Assembly: GCA_017958465.1 (NCBI GenBank)
Contig: JAGDCQ010000241.1
Location: 1 to 6,154, forward strand
DNA length: 6,154 nucleotides
Origin: Lachnospiraceae bacterium
Lineage (GTDB): Bacteria; Bacillota; Clostridia; Lachnospirales; Lachnospiraceae
Direction of reading: 5' to 3'
The notes below the pieces were generated by a model. That model had not been told where the DNA came from. It saw nothing but the letters and a program-made list of their open reading frames with translations, and made no database searches. Made by a program: the position numbers and the translations under genes. Below are positions 1 through 6,154 of this stretch, one piece after another (position 1 is the stretch's first letter; each line of letters opens with the position of its first letter).

Positions 1-867
1 GGCGTCCACCGCCGTAAGGACATAGGGCTCCCAGCAGATCCTTGCCGTCACGAGCGACGATCCCGGGGCAACCTCCGACATACTCTGGTTGTAGCCAACG
101 TAGTAAACGTTCCTGTCCGTGGTCGCCTCTTCGCAGGCGATGGCGGGGCCGATGGTGTCCGTGTGCTGCGAGATGACTATGCAGCCCTCGTTTATCAGCT
201 TTTCGGTAGCGCTCTTCTCGTGCGCAAAGCTGCTCCAGGTCGAGGTGTAGATGACATGCATCACCGCTTCCGGAACAACGGAGCGCACACCGAGTATAAA
301 CGCCGTGTAGCCCGAAATAACCTCCGAAGTCGGGAAAGCAGCAACAAAGCCAACCTTTGCCTGTTTGGCGGTAATAACGCCTTCTGTTATAAGCTGCTTC
401 AGCTTCATCCCGGCTGCGATACCGCTAACATACCTGCCCTGGTAGGCCTCGCCCTTGAAGGTGTGAAAGTTCCCGGGCACGCTCTGCCCGCTCATATCCA
501 TGTAAGAAGCCTGGCAGAACTGCGTGTCCGGATACTCCGGCGCAAGCTGCCGCACAAGCTCGCTGTAGCCGTTGAAGAAGATGATGTCGCAGCCTTTTTC
601 CGCAAGCTCCCTTAGGGGCTCTTCCATCTCCTCATCAATAACGTTGCTGCGGGTGATGATCTCCACACGCTCGCCGTATTCCTTTTCGAGCGCATCCTTT
701 GCAAGGGAGAAGTTGTAGGTGTAGGCCGTGCTCTCGTCGTTATCGTAGATAAATCCGATCTTAAGGTGCTCTTTTCCGCCCGTGAGGTTAAAGAACCTGA
801 AAAGCCCGATAAAACCGGCCAGAACGAAAAGACAGGTCACAGCTGTTGTTATATATACCCGCTTCAT
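1..867 (-). CDS. BMP/Med-family substrate-binding domain protein, membrane-anchored, C-terminus beyond window
   Basis: Partial gene: 289 codons are visible and the reading frame is still open at base 1. Residues 5-25 form one hydrophobic helix after a short basic start (MKR). No lipobox cysteine is present (the only nearby Cys, C12, has no LxxC context) and no clear signal-peptidase site, so I read it as an uncleaved membrane anchor. From residue 35 the protein follows the BMP family of periplasmic-binding-protein type 1 folds (PF02608/COG1744, BmpA/Med/PnrA-like): KIGFIYDND at 36-44, KGEAYQGRYVSGIAAG at 138-153, VGFVAAFPTSEVISG at 172-186, VISQHTDTIGPA at 231-242 and YVGYNQSMSEVAP at 256-268. 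Family members bind purine nucleosides or related small molecules outside the cell. The start is chosen because AAAGGAG lies 7 nt upstream and because the ATG overlaps the stop of the upstream receptor (ATGA), implying translational coupling. No permease or ATPase gene is visible. A sensor role is therefore inferred from context; an ordinary ABC transporter binding protein remains possible. The family call is firm, the role is not. Confidence 0.9.
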   Translation of the reverse strand, partial: MKRVYITTAVTCLFVLAGFIGLFRFFNLTGGKEHLKIGFIYDNDESTAYTYNFSLAKDALEKEYGERVEIITRSNVIDEEMEEPLRELAEKGCDIIFFNGYSELVRQLAPEYPDTQFCQASYMDMSGQSVPGNFHTFKGEAYQGRYVSGIAAGMKLKQLITEGVITAKQAKVGFVAAFPTSEVISGYTAFILGVRSVVPEAVMHVIYTSTWSSFAHEKSATEKLINEGCIVISQHTDTIGPAIACEEATTDRNVYYVGYNQSMSEVAPGSSLVTARICWEPYVLTAVDA

Positions 868-3800
868 GCCTTCGCTCCTTTCCCGGCCTCAGTGGCCTTC
901 TCGCCGGCCTCTTCGTTGCCTTTCGGTTTTTCTTTCCCCATCTCTTCCTGCTGGATCTTTTTGTCCTCCTCCACGCGGCGGGCAAGCTCGCTCTGGGCCT
1001 CCTGGTCCGCGTGCTCTATCTCGGAACGCTTCTCCTTGTAGATCTCGTCAAGGTTTATCTCACCCTTGTCCACAAGGCGAAGGAACGCGTCCAGCGCGTC
1101 GGGATCGAACTGGCTCCCGCGGCCGCGCTTCATCTCGTTCATAACGTAGTCGGTGTCCATGTGGTTGCGGTAAACACGGTTACTCGTCATGGCGTCAAAG
1201 GCGTCCGCAACGCCGATGATGCGCGCAAACAGCGGTATCTCCTCGCCCTTCAAGCCCTCCGGGTACCCGCGCCCGTCATAGCGCTCGTGATGATACTTTG
1301 TGCCGTCCTCAACGTGCTCTACGAGCGTAAAGTCCTTAAGGATCTCCGCGCCCCTCATAACGTGGGACTTCATCTTTGCGTACTCGTCGTCCGTAAGACG
1401 CCCGACCTTGTTGAGCACGCTGTCCGGGATGCCTATCTTTCCGATATCGTGCATCTGCGCGGCTCTCCTCAGGTTGTTTAAGGATTTGTTACGGTTCCAC
1501 CACTTGAAGCAGTTCATCTCCTGCGCGATAAGCACGGAGTACTCAGCCACGCGGATGGAGTGCTGGTGCGTGCGCACGTCCTTGGCATCGACTGCGTTTG
1601 CTATGGCTGCCACTGTCTCGTTCGCCATATTCAGCTTGATCTGCTGTTTGTTGAGCTGCCTCTGTACGGCAAGCCAGGTGAACCAGATAAGGAACAGTGA
1701 AAAAGTCACTACCATGTAGAACATAAAGCCCGGCTGCTCGTAAAACTCGCCGATCTTCACAAGCTCAAACTTGCGCTCCTCAAGCACCTTCTCCCCTGCG
1801 CTGTCAAAGATCGCAAGGTGGAAAGTGTAGGTGCCTGCCGGCAGGTTAACGTAATTGATGTTGTTCAGGTTGCTCTGCGGGACAATGGTATACTTCTGCT
1901 CAAAGCCCTCAAGCCGGTACCCTACGTTTGGCTCCTGGATGGTGTAATTCAGGATCTCTGTCCCAAGCTCCACGCGGTTTACTCCGCGGCCGACAATAAT
2001 AGCTCCCGTGCGCGGAAGCGGCTGGAGTACGTCGTCAAGCCTCACGGATGCCAGCTGCATCCTGTAGGAACGTACGTCGCTGTTATATTTTTCAACATCA
2101 ATGATGTAAACGCCTGTGTCGCAGGGCAGGAAAAGCTCGCCGTTTTCGTTGTAATAGTTCCAGGAGTTTGCGGTAAGCGAGGTTCCAAGGCCCCTCCTTG
2201 CGTCAAGCAGCTCCCAGGCCATATCGCCGCCGGCCACCAGCTCGTCGCGCTCCACAACATAAATACCTGCGCTCGACATAACAAACAGCGTGTCCTCGTC
2301 GTTTGCCCATATATCGTAGTTGTTAAAGTACGGGAATTTGTTCAGCACCGTTATAAAGCCCTCGGGGCTAAGGTAACAGAGGCTGTTGCTTGTAACAATG
2401 AACACACCCTCAGACTTTGGATCCTTAACTGTCCTTAAAATAACGCCGCTGCTGAGGCCGTTGTCACGGGTGAGCATATGGCTTATCTTCCCGTCCTTAA
2501 GGACTGCGATGCCGTCGCCGTCGGTGCCGGCAAGGATCGACCCGTCTGCCCGCTCCGTAAGTGTAAGGATCATGGAATTCACAAGGCCGTCCTTTGTGTT
2601 GATGGTGCGCTCTATCTTGTGGTTCCGGATGTAGCTTATACCGGTGTCGCCGGCCGCAAGGATGGTCCCGTCCGAAAGGCCCGTCACCACTCTTGCACGG
2701 TTGCCAAAGCTCCCGTTATCGGCATTGTAGATCCAGCTGTCGCCGTTTGGCGCAAACTCCATAAGGCCGCTGCCGTAGGTGCATACCCACAGGTGCTGCT
2801 CGCTGTCCACATACATACAGCGGATGCGCTTCCCCTCAAGCGTCTTTGTAAGCTTATTCTCCACAACATTCCGGCAGGCCTTGTCAACCACATCAAGGCC
2901 GTTGTCGGTGCCGATGTAGTAGTCCCCCTGCCAGAAAACAATGGCATTGACCACCTTACGCTCTATCCCGACTGAGCCGTAAACATCCTTGAAAGGGGAC
3001 TTTGCAAGGCGCAGGAGCCCAAGCCTCGAGGAAGTAAACCAAAGGTTCCCCTGGTAGTCGTAGAGCATATTGTCAATGGAATTGTTGAACTCGTTAGTAT
3101 TGAGACGGTGATACCCTGCCCCGTCCACGTAGGAAACTCCGCTGTCCGTCGAAATAAACATCGTTCCGTCGGGCAGGAAGTTGATATTGTTGATGCTCGT
3201 CACATTTTCGCAGGTCATAGTGCCCGTGCTGCGCAGTGTGTTCGCGGAAACATCAAAGCTGATGATGTGATTTCCGGAAGTCCCCACCATAAGCGTTCCG
3301 TCGGGCGAAAATGCGCAGCTGTTGTAAACCTCGTCGCCGTCATTCTGCTTAGAAGTTACTATATTGCCTGCGAGCAGCAGGAAAAGGGTTCCGTCCGAAG
3401 AGATAGCGGCAACGTGCCCTTCTTCGTCCGCAGTGATGCTGTCCGCATACTTTATCTCTTCCAGCGTGTTTGTGGCTTTAAGGCCGTTGTTCATAACGAT
3501 TATCTGAAGGCTGCTGGTGGTACCGATATAGTAGTAGCCGTCGGAAGACCTTGTGATGCAGCGCACGGAGTTTGACGGAAGGCCGTCCTCCTGGTCCAGC
3601 ACGTTTACCACTTCCTCACGGATAACGATGGCGAGGCCGTTGTCGTTTGTACCGATCCAAAGGCGTCCCTCCTCGTCCACGTAAAGGCAGTTTACGTTCT
3701 TTACTGTCTTGTAGCTGTCCACCCAGCGGAACTCCCTGCCGTTGTAGCGGTAGAGGCCGGCGTACGTGCCTATCCAGAGGACTCCGTCGTTAGTCTGCGC

Positions 3801-4538
3801 GATATCGTTTGCCTCGCCGCACGGAAGGCCGTTATTGCTGCTGTAGATGCTCTGTACGTAGTCGTTGTAGTCCGGCGTTTCTGCATGTTCCGCCGCGTTT
3901 GCTACAATGTTCCCGGGAAGGGCTGCTCCGAGTGCAAGCGCAAAGATCAGCACGAGAGCTGTTCCGATACCTGCCTCGTTCGCATCCGCATTCTTGCTCG
4001 CGCGCACACGCTGTATCAGGAAAACAAGGTAAACAGCGGCTATGGTGAACACCTTGTCAAGAAACTCTATGGAAAGCTGCCCAAGGATCCCGCACACAAA
4101 AAGAGGCCACTCCTTGCCGCGGAAGAAAGCTATCACACCGTCTCCCCAGGGGTTGCCGGTGTTGCCTTTGTTCAGGATGAAATTTAAGGGCACTGAAACT
4201 ATAAGAGCCGTGAAAACGGCAAGAGAAGCGGCTTTCATAAAGCCGTAGAATTCATTGAACCATTTTCTGTGGGTCGCGATACCCACAATGATACCAAGCG
4301 CGATACTCGTAAGGGAGTACGCCGCGGAAAAGTTGTTCACGACGCTATAGGCAAGGTTGCCCGTAAGTCCCACAACGGCGCCGCAAAAAGGTCCTCCGAC
4401 ATAGGCGCTGAGCGCCGTGCCGAAGGAATCCGACCAAAAAGGCAGTTCAAGCCACACGGACAGGAACCTTCCGCCTATATTCAGGCACACACATAAAACA
4501 GTAAAAAGCACGATCTGCCAGATCTTCCACTTCTTCAT
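864..4538 (-). CDS. Transmembrane receptor: ECF-S-like domain, 14-blade propeller, Y_Y_Y domain, HD-GYP phosphodiesterase
   Basis: A 1224-residue multidomain receptor. Residues 1-178 contain about six hydrophobic helices (roughly 6-26, 39-62, 73-90, 102-121, 145-160, 162-178). The segment SDSFGTALSAYVGGPFCGAV (36-55) resembles ECF transporter S components. A seventh helix (190-211) precedes 14 Reg_prop-type repeats (251-814), then a Y_Y_Y domain (about 855-928, with YRLEGFEQKY and NLPAGTYTF). An eighth helix (937-957) leads to a short linker and a cytoplasmic HD-GYP domain (about 975-1165). HD-GYP residues present are H993, H1030-D1031, K1034, H1059, H1083-H1084-E1085, the GYP motif at 1091-1093 and D1112, so cyclic-di-GMP hydrolysis is expected. 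The tail (1166-1224) is rich in E, K and A. With the N-terminus inside, this helix count places the propellers outside and HD-GYP inside. The ATG has AGGAG 10 nt upstream and its own promoter, and the stop overlaps the BMP gene start. Propeller plus Y_Y_Y is known from hybrid two-component sugar sensors; the ligand here is unknown. Domain calls are strong except ECF-S, which is a resemblance. Confidence 0.93.
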   Translation of the reverse strand: MKKWKIWQIVLFTVLCVCLNIGGRFLSVWLELPFWSDSFGTALSAYVGGPFCGAVVGLTGNLAYSVVNNFSAAYSLTSIALGIIVGIATHRKWFNEFYGFMKAASLAVFTALIVSVPLNFILNKGNTGNPWGDGVIAFFRGKEWPLFVCGILGQLSIEFLDKVFTIAAVYLVFLIQRVRASKNADANEAGIGTALVLIFALALGAALPGNIVANAAEHAETPDYNDYVQSIYSSNNGLPCGEANDIAQTNDGVLWIGTYAGLYRYNGREFRWVDSYKTVKNVNCLYVDEEGRLWIGTNDNGLAIVIREEVVNVLDQEDGLPSNSVRCITRSSDGYYYIGTTSSLQIIVMNNGLKATNTLEEIKYADSITADEEGHVAAISSDGTLFLLLAGNIVTSKQNDGDEVYNSCAFSPDGTLMVGTSGNHIISFDVSANTLRSTGTMTCENVTSINNINFLPDGTMFISTDSGVSYVDGAGYHRLNTNEFNNSIDNMLYDYQGNLWFTSSRLGLLRLAKSPFKDVYGSVGIERKVVNAIVFWQGDYYIGTDNGLDVVDKACRNVVENKLTKTLEGKRIRCMYVDSEQHLWVCTYGSGLMEFAPNGDSWIYNADNGSFGNRARVVTGLSDGTILAAGDTGISYIRNHKIERTINTKDGLVNSMILTLTERADGSILAGTDGDGIAVLKDGKISHMLTRDNGLSSGVILRTVKDPKSEGVFIVTSNSLCYLSPEGFITVLNKFPYFNNYDIWANDEDTLFVMSSAGIYVVERDELVAGGDMAWELLDARRGLGTSLTANSWNYYNENGELFLPCDTGVYIIDVEKYNSDVRSYRMQLASVRLDDVLQPLPRTGAIIVGRGVNRVELGTEILNYTIQEPNVGYRLEGFEQKYTIVPQSNLNNINYVNLPAGTYTFHLAIFDSAGEKVLEERKFELVKIGEFYEQPGFMFYMVVTFSLFLIWFTWLAVQRQLNKQQIKLNMANETVAAIANAVDAKDVRTHQHSIRVAEYSVLIAQEMNCFKWWNRNKSLNNLRRAAQMHDIGKIGIPDSVLNKVGRLTDDEYAKMKSHVMRGAEILKDFTLVEHVEDGTKYHHERYDGRGYPEGLKGEEIPLFARIIGVADAFDAMTSNRVYRNHMDTDYVMNEMKRGRGSQFDPDALDAFLRLVDKGEINLDEIYKEKRSEIEHADQEAQSELARRVEEDKKIQQEEMGKEKPKGNEEAGEKATEAGKGAKA
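875..881 (-). promoter_or_regulatory. Ribosome binding site of the BMP-domain gene
   Basis: AAAGGAG read on the minus strand, 7 nt before the ATG at 867. It lies inside the last codons (Gly-Lys-Gly-Ala) of the receptor gene. This decides the start of the BMP gene and, with the ATGA overlap, indicates coupled translation. Confidence 0.8.
2097..3788 (-). repeat. Fourteen Reg_prop-like propeller blade repeats within the receptor
   Basis: These are protein-level repeats, not DNA repeats. Each has the core pattern [D/E/N/Q]G.hhhhhT..Ghhhh (h = hydrophobic), starting near receptor residues 251, 290, 333, 373, 413, 457, 496, 537, 580, 623, 665, 710, 748 and 799. Clear copies are DGVLWIGTYAGLYRYNG, EGRLWIGTNDNGLAIV, QGDYYIGTDNGLDVVD and DGSILAGTDGDGIAVLK; those near 373, 710 and 748 are more diverged. 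Spacing averages about 42 residues. Fourteen copies fit two seven-bladed propellers, the arrangement known from hybrid two-component sensors of Bacteroides, where the periplasmic part binds oligosaccharides. The number of blades is read directly from the sequence; the ligand is not predictable from it. Confidence 0.85.
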
Positions 4539-4548
4539 CTGCCAAGCT

Positions 4549-4553
4549 CTCCT
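4549..4553 (-). promoter_or_regulatory. Ribosome binding site of the receptor gene
   Basis: AGGAG on the minus strand, within the purine run GAGAGGAGAG, with 10 nt to the ATG at 4538. The spacing is slightly long but acceptable. It supports the chosen start. Confidence 0.65.
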
Positions 4554-4600
4554 CTCGAAATGATCGATCCCCTGAAAACTTCGTGAAACACCTAACTGAT

Positions 4601-4628
4601 ATTATACTATTTATCTTTAGCGATTCAA
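4601..4628 (-). promoter_or_regulatory. Predicted sigma-A-type promoter for the receptor operon
   Basis: On the minus strand, TTGAAT (4628-4623; -35 consensus TTGACA, 4 of 6) is followed after 16 bp by a perfect TATAAT (4606-4601). The spacer and surroundings are AT-rich, unlike the coding regions. Transcription would begin near 4594, leaving a 5' leader of about 55 nt before the receptor ATG. That is too short for a typical cyclic-di-GMP riboswitch, and I see no such element. It lies just downstream of the fructokinase terminator, so the receptor operon appears to be transcribed separately from the sucrose genes. Confidence 0.7.
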
Positions 4629-4642
4629 GAGCAAAGTAGGGC

Positions 4643-4678
4643 AATAAAAAAAATATGTCACTTCCCGCGACATATTTT
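4643..4678 (-). terminator. Intrinsic terminator of the GH32-fructokinase operon, overlapping the kinase stop codon
   Basis: On the minus strand a perfect 10-bp inverted repeat, AAAATATGTC (4678-4669) and GACATATTTT (4659-4650), encloses a 9-nt loop (4668-4660). An eight-T run (4653-4646) follows, continuing ATT. The stem is AT-rich, so hairpin strength is modest, but the perfect pairing and T run are convincing. In the plus direction the hairpin is followed by AAGTAC rather than a T run, so it should act mainly on minus-strand transcripts. The left arm encodes the kinase residues Lys-Ile-Cys, and the TGA stop (4660-4658) spans the loop and right arm. Confidence 0.8.
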
Positions 4679-5632
4679 AAGTACATCTTCTATTTCTTTT
4701 CTCTCCGGCATGGATCTGAGAGCCCCTTTCCTCTGTATCACAATTGAAGCCGCAGCGCTTGCAAACGTAAGTATCTCTTCCACGGTTTCCGGTTCAAGCC
4801 CTTCTAACCCGTGCTCCAAAACTCCGTTTAGCACACAGGCGCAAAAAGTGTCCCCGGCTCCTGTCTTTTCAAGCGGGTTTTTAACTTCCACAGCAGGAAC
4901 TTTTATCTTCTTCCCTGCATAAAAGGCCACACTGCCCTCTTCGCCTAAGGTCAGGGTCATAAGCTTTATCCCGGGGTGGGAAGCGATCAGCTTTTCCGCT
5001 GCCTTTTCCGGGTCTCTTTCCCCTGTCATAAAAACAGCTTCGTTGTCGGATATCTTTAAGATATCACACCTTTCAAGTCCCCACTCTATCTGCTCTTTTG
5101 CAAGCTCCGGGCTGCTCCAGAGGCTCTCTCTTAAGTTCGGGTCAAAGGAAACCGGGACACCTGCTTCTTTTGCAACTCTTACTGCCTTTGCGGTAGCCTC
5201 TCTGCAGGGCTCGTCCGTAAGGGAAAGCGATCCAAAGTGAAATATCCTGCTGTGCTTTATAAGGCTTTCGTCAACTTCGTCCTTTGTTAGCATCATATCC
5301 GCTCCCGGATCCCTGTAGAAGGAAAAGCTCCGCTCCCCGCCTTCCAGAGTGTGGACAAAGGCCAGTGTTGTGTGGACTTTTTCGTCCCTCACAAGGTTTC
5401 CTGTATCTATACCGGCAGTTTGAAGGGTCGTTTCAAGGAAGTCCCCAAAGGCGTCCTTCCCTACTTTTCCGATAAAACTGCAGCTGCGTCCAAGTTTCTT
5501 CAGCATCGCGAGCACGTTTCCGGGAGCCCCTCCCGGGTTTGCCGTAAGGACCGGGTTTCCGGCAGCGTCTGCCCCGTTTTGCGTAAAATCTATAAGCACC
5601 TCTCCAAGTGCCGTAACATCTGTGTTTCCCAT
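4658..5632 (-). CDS. scrK: Fructokinase, PfkB carbohydrate kinase family
   Basis: Complete 324-residue protein, usual length for PfkB/ribokinase-family fructokinases. It phosphorylates fructose to fructose 6-phosphate with ATP in the cytoplasm. Visible features are the N-terminal start of the fold (VTALGEVLIDF, 6-16), the substrate-binding glycine motif NPGGAPGNV (32-40), FIGKVGKDAFGDFL (53-66), the fructokinase-typical FDPNLRESLW (163-172), KISDNEA (193-199), and the PfkB signature EKTGAGDTFCACVLNG (255-270), with D261 as the expected catalytic base. The usual DTTGAGD is EKTGAGD here; the catalytic GAGD is intact. The start has GGAAGGA six nt upstream and lies 18 nt after the GH32 stop, so the two are almost certainly co-transcribed. 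The pairing with a GH32 hydrolase makes fructose from sucrose 6-phosphate or sucrose the likely substrate. Other PfkB sugar kinases (for example 2-keto-3-deoxygluconate kinase) are less likely given the FDPNLRESLW motif and the neighbour. Confidence 0.93.
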   Translation of the reverse strand: MGNTDVTALGEVLIDFTQNGADAAGNPVLTANPGGAPGNVLAMLKKLGRSCSFIGKVGKDAFGDFLETTLQTAGIDTGNLVRDEKVHTTLAFVHTLEGGERSFSFYRDPGADMMLTKDEVDESLIKHSRIFHFGSLSLTDEPCREATAKAVRVAKEAGVPVSFDPNLRESLWSSPELAKEQIEWGLERCDILKISDNEAVFMTGERDPEKAAEKLIASHPGIKLMTLTLGEEGSVAFYAGKKIKVPAVEVKNPLEKTGAGDTFCACVLNGVLEHGLEGLEPETVEEILTFASAAASIVIQRKGALRSMPERKEIEDVLKICRGK

Positions 5633-5638
5633 ATCGAT

Positions 5639-5645
5639 TCCTTCC
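5639..5645 (-). promoter_or_regulatory. Ribosome binding site of the fructokinase gene
   Basis: GGAAGGA on the minus strand, six nt before the ATG at 5632, within the 18-nt gap after the GH32 stop. It supports the chosen start and independent initiation on a shared transcript. Confidence 0.75.
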
Positions 5646-5650
5646 GCTCT

Positions 5651-6154
5651 TCAGTCTCTTTTGATACTGTAGCAGGTAACGTCAAGGCAAGCGCTTCCTA
5701 CAGCTCCAAAGCGGATATCGCAGGCGTCCTCACCGGTAAGGATAGCAGTCGTCATCACCTGCTCCCCTCCGTTTACAAACACCTCAGCGCTGAACTTATC
5801 AAGGATCACCCGAAGCTTAAGCTTTCCGTCCCTGTCCGCTACCCTGCAGCTTCTCTGCTGCATATGGCCTCTGCAGGAGCCGGACTCCCTCCGGTCAATC
5901 TCAATGGTGCCTTCAAAAGGCCTGTACCTTAAGACTGTCCTGTGGCTGCTGTCTGCTGCAAAAACCATCTCAAACACATGGCAGGGCTCTGCCACTTCCC
6001 CTGTCTTTATCTCAAGCTCAAGGTCAAGGCACCTTCCGGAAACTCCTTCAAGAGCCTTTGCGCCCGTGATCACGCCGTTTTCACCGGTCTTTCCCTCTAA
6101 AGCAACGTTTTTGTATTCGACCTTTTCTTTTCTGAGGGCATCAAACTCCCTTAC
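5651..6154 (-). CDS. Glycoside hydrolase family 32 protein (sucrose-6-phosphate hydrolase / beta-fructofuranosidase type), C-terminal part
   Basis: Partial gene: the last 167 codons are visible and the frame is open to base 6154, so the N-terminal five-bladed catalytic propeller lies outside the window. The visible part starts with VREFDALRKEKVEY, the linker typical after the GH32 catalytic domain. It continues as the GH32 C-terminal beta-sandwich, including LRYRPFEGTIEIDRRES and the family-typical LRVILDKFSAEVFVNGGEQV. The enzyme cleaves beta-fructosides, yielding fructose. Without the N-terminus I cannot see the catalytic WMNDPNG, RDP and EC motifs, a signal peptide, or features separating intracellular sucrose-6-phosphate hydrolase (ScrB/SacA) from a fructanase. 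The fructokinase immediately downstream favours an intracellular sucrose enzyme. A GTG at 6073 in this frame is not the real start, because homologous sequence continues upstream of it. Confidence 0.9.
   Translation of the reverse strand, partial: VREFDALRKEKVEYKNVALEGKTGENGVITGAKALEGVSGRCLDLELEIKTGEVAEPCHVFEMVFAADSSHRTVLRYRPFEGTIEIDRRESGSCRGHMQQRSCRVADRDGKLKLRVILDKFSAEVFVNGGEQVMTTAILTGEDACDIRFGAVGSACLDVTCYSIKRD

Noticed and set aside
846..1481. A 211-codon open frame on the plus strand, with other long plus-strand frames at 163-615, 1818-2438, 2478-2975 and 3108-3575
   Set aside because: They lie antisense to strongly supported genes, show no recognisable domain, have no convincing ribosome binding sites and have the unusual composition typical of antisense frames.
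4562..4569. GATCGATC palindrome in the leader of the receptor operon, with short flanking CGAA/TTTCG complementarity
   Set aside because: An 8-bp palindrome of this type is common by chance and the flanking pairing is only 4-5 bp, too weak to call an operator or riboswitch.
4539..4600. Possible cyclic-di-GMP riboswitch in the receptor leader
   Set aside because: The predicted leader is about 55 nt and has none of the conserved GEMM helices that I can recognise.
5351..5932. A 193-codon plus-strand open frame across the fructokinase/GH32 junction
   Set aside because: Antisense to two genes with clear family motifs; its own translation has no recognisable features.
1..6154. Mobile elements, CRISPR arrays, tRNA or rRNA genes
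   Set aside because: No transposase, integrase, terminal inverted repeats, direct-repeat array or RNA gene could be seen; apart from the 119-bp intergenic region the window is almost fully coding.

Overview
The window looks like a Gram-positive, Firmicutes-type chromosome of moderate GC, and my best guess is a gut or rumen Lachnospiraceae relative. This rests on strong AGGAG-type ribosome binding sites, a sucrose hydrolase plus fructokinase pair, and a large propeller receptor ending in HD-GYP. The genus cannot be fixed from the sequence alone. All four supported genes lie on the minus strand, so transcription runs from the right end to the left end. The two outermost genes are cut by the window edges.

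Right part (about 4640-6154): the 3' end of a glycoside hydrolase family 32 gene (sucrose-6-phosphate hydrolase / beta-fructofuranosidase type) is followed 18 nt later by a complete PfkB-family fructokinase gene. Together they form the end of a sucrose or fructoside operon: the hydrolase releases fructose and the kinase phosphorylates it to fructose 6-phosphate. The operon closes with an intrinsic terminator whose left arm is made of the last sense codons of the kinase.

Middle (about 4539-4645): a short AT-rich intergenic region holds a good sigma-A-type promoter (TTGAAT, 16 bp, TATAAT) and a ribosome binding site for the next operon.

Left part (1-4538): a two-gene signalling operon. The first gene encodes a 1224-residue receptor. 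In order it has a six-helix membrane domain resembling the substrate-binding (S) component of ECF vitamin transporters, a seventh helix that looks like a signal peptide, 14 extracellular propeller repeats (two seven-bladed propellers), a Y_Y_Y domain, an eighth helix, a cytoplasmic HD-GYP domain with all signature residues, and a charged low-complexity tail. The second gene starts inside the receptor's stop codon (ATGA overlap). It encodes a membrane-anchored BMP/Med-type substrate-binding domain without a lipobox, and runs off the left edge. The pairing suggests that two or three extracellular ligand-binding modules feed a cyclic-di-GMP-degrading output. Whether the second protein carries its own output domain lies outside the window.

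The most interesting part is the receptor operon: an ECF-S-like domain fused to a hybrid-two-component-style double propeller with HD-GYP output, translationally coupled to a BMP-type binding protein.
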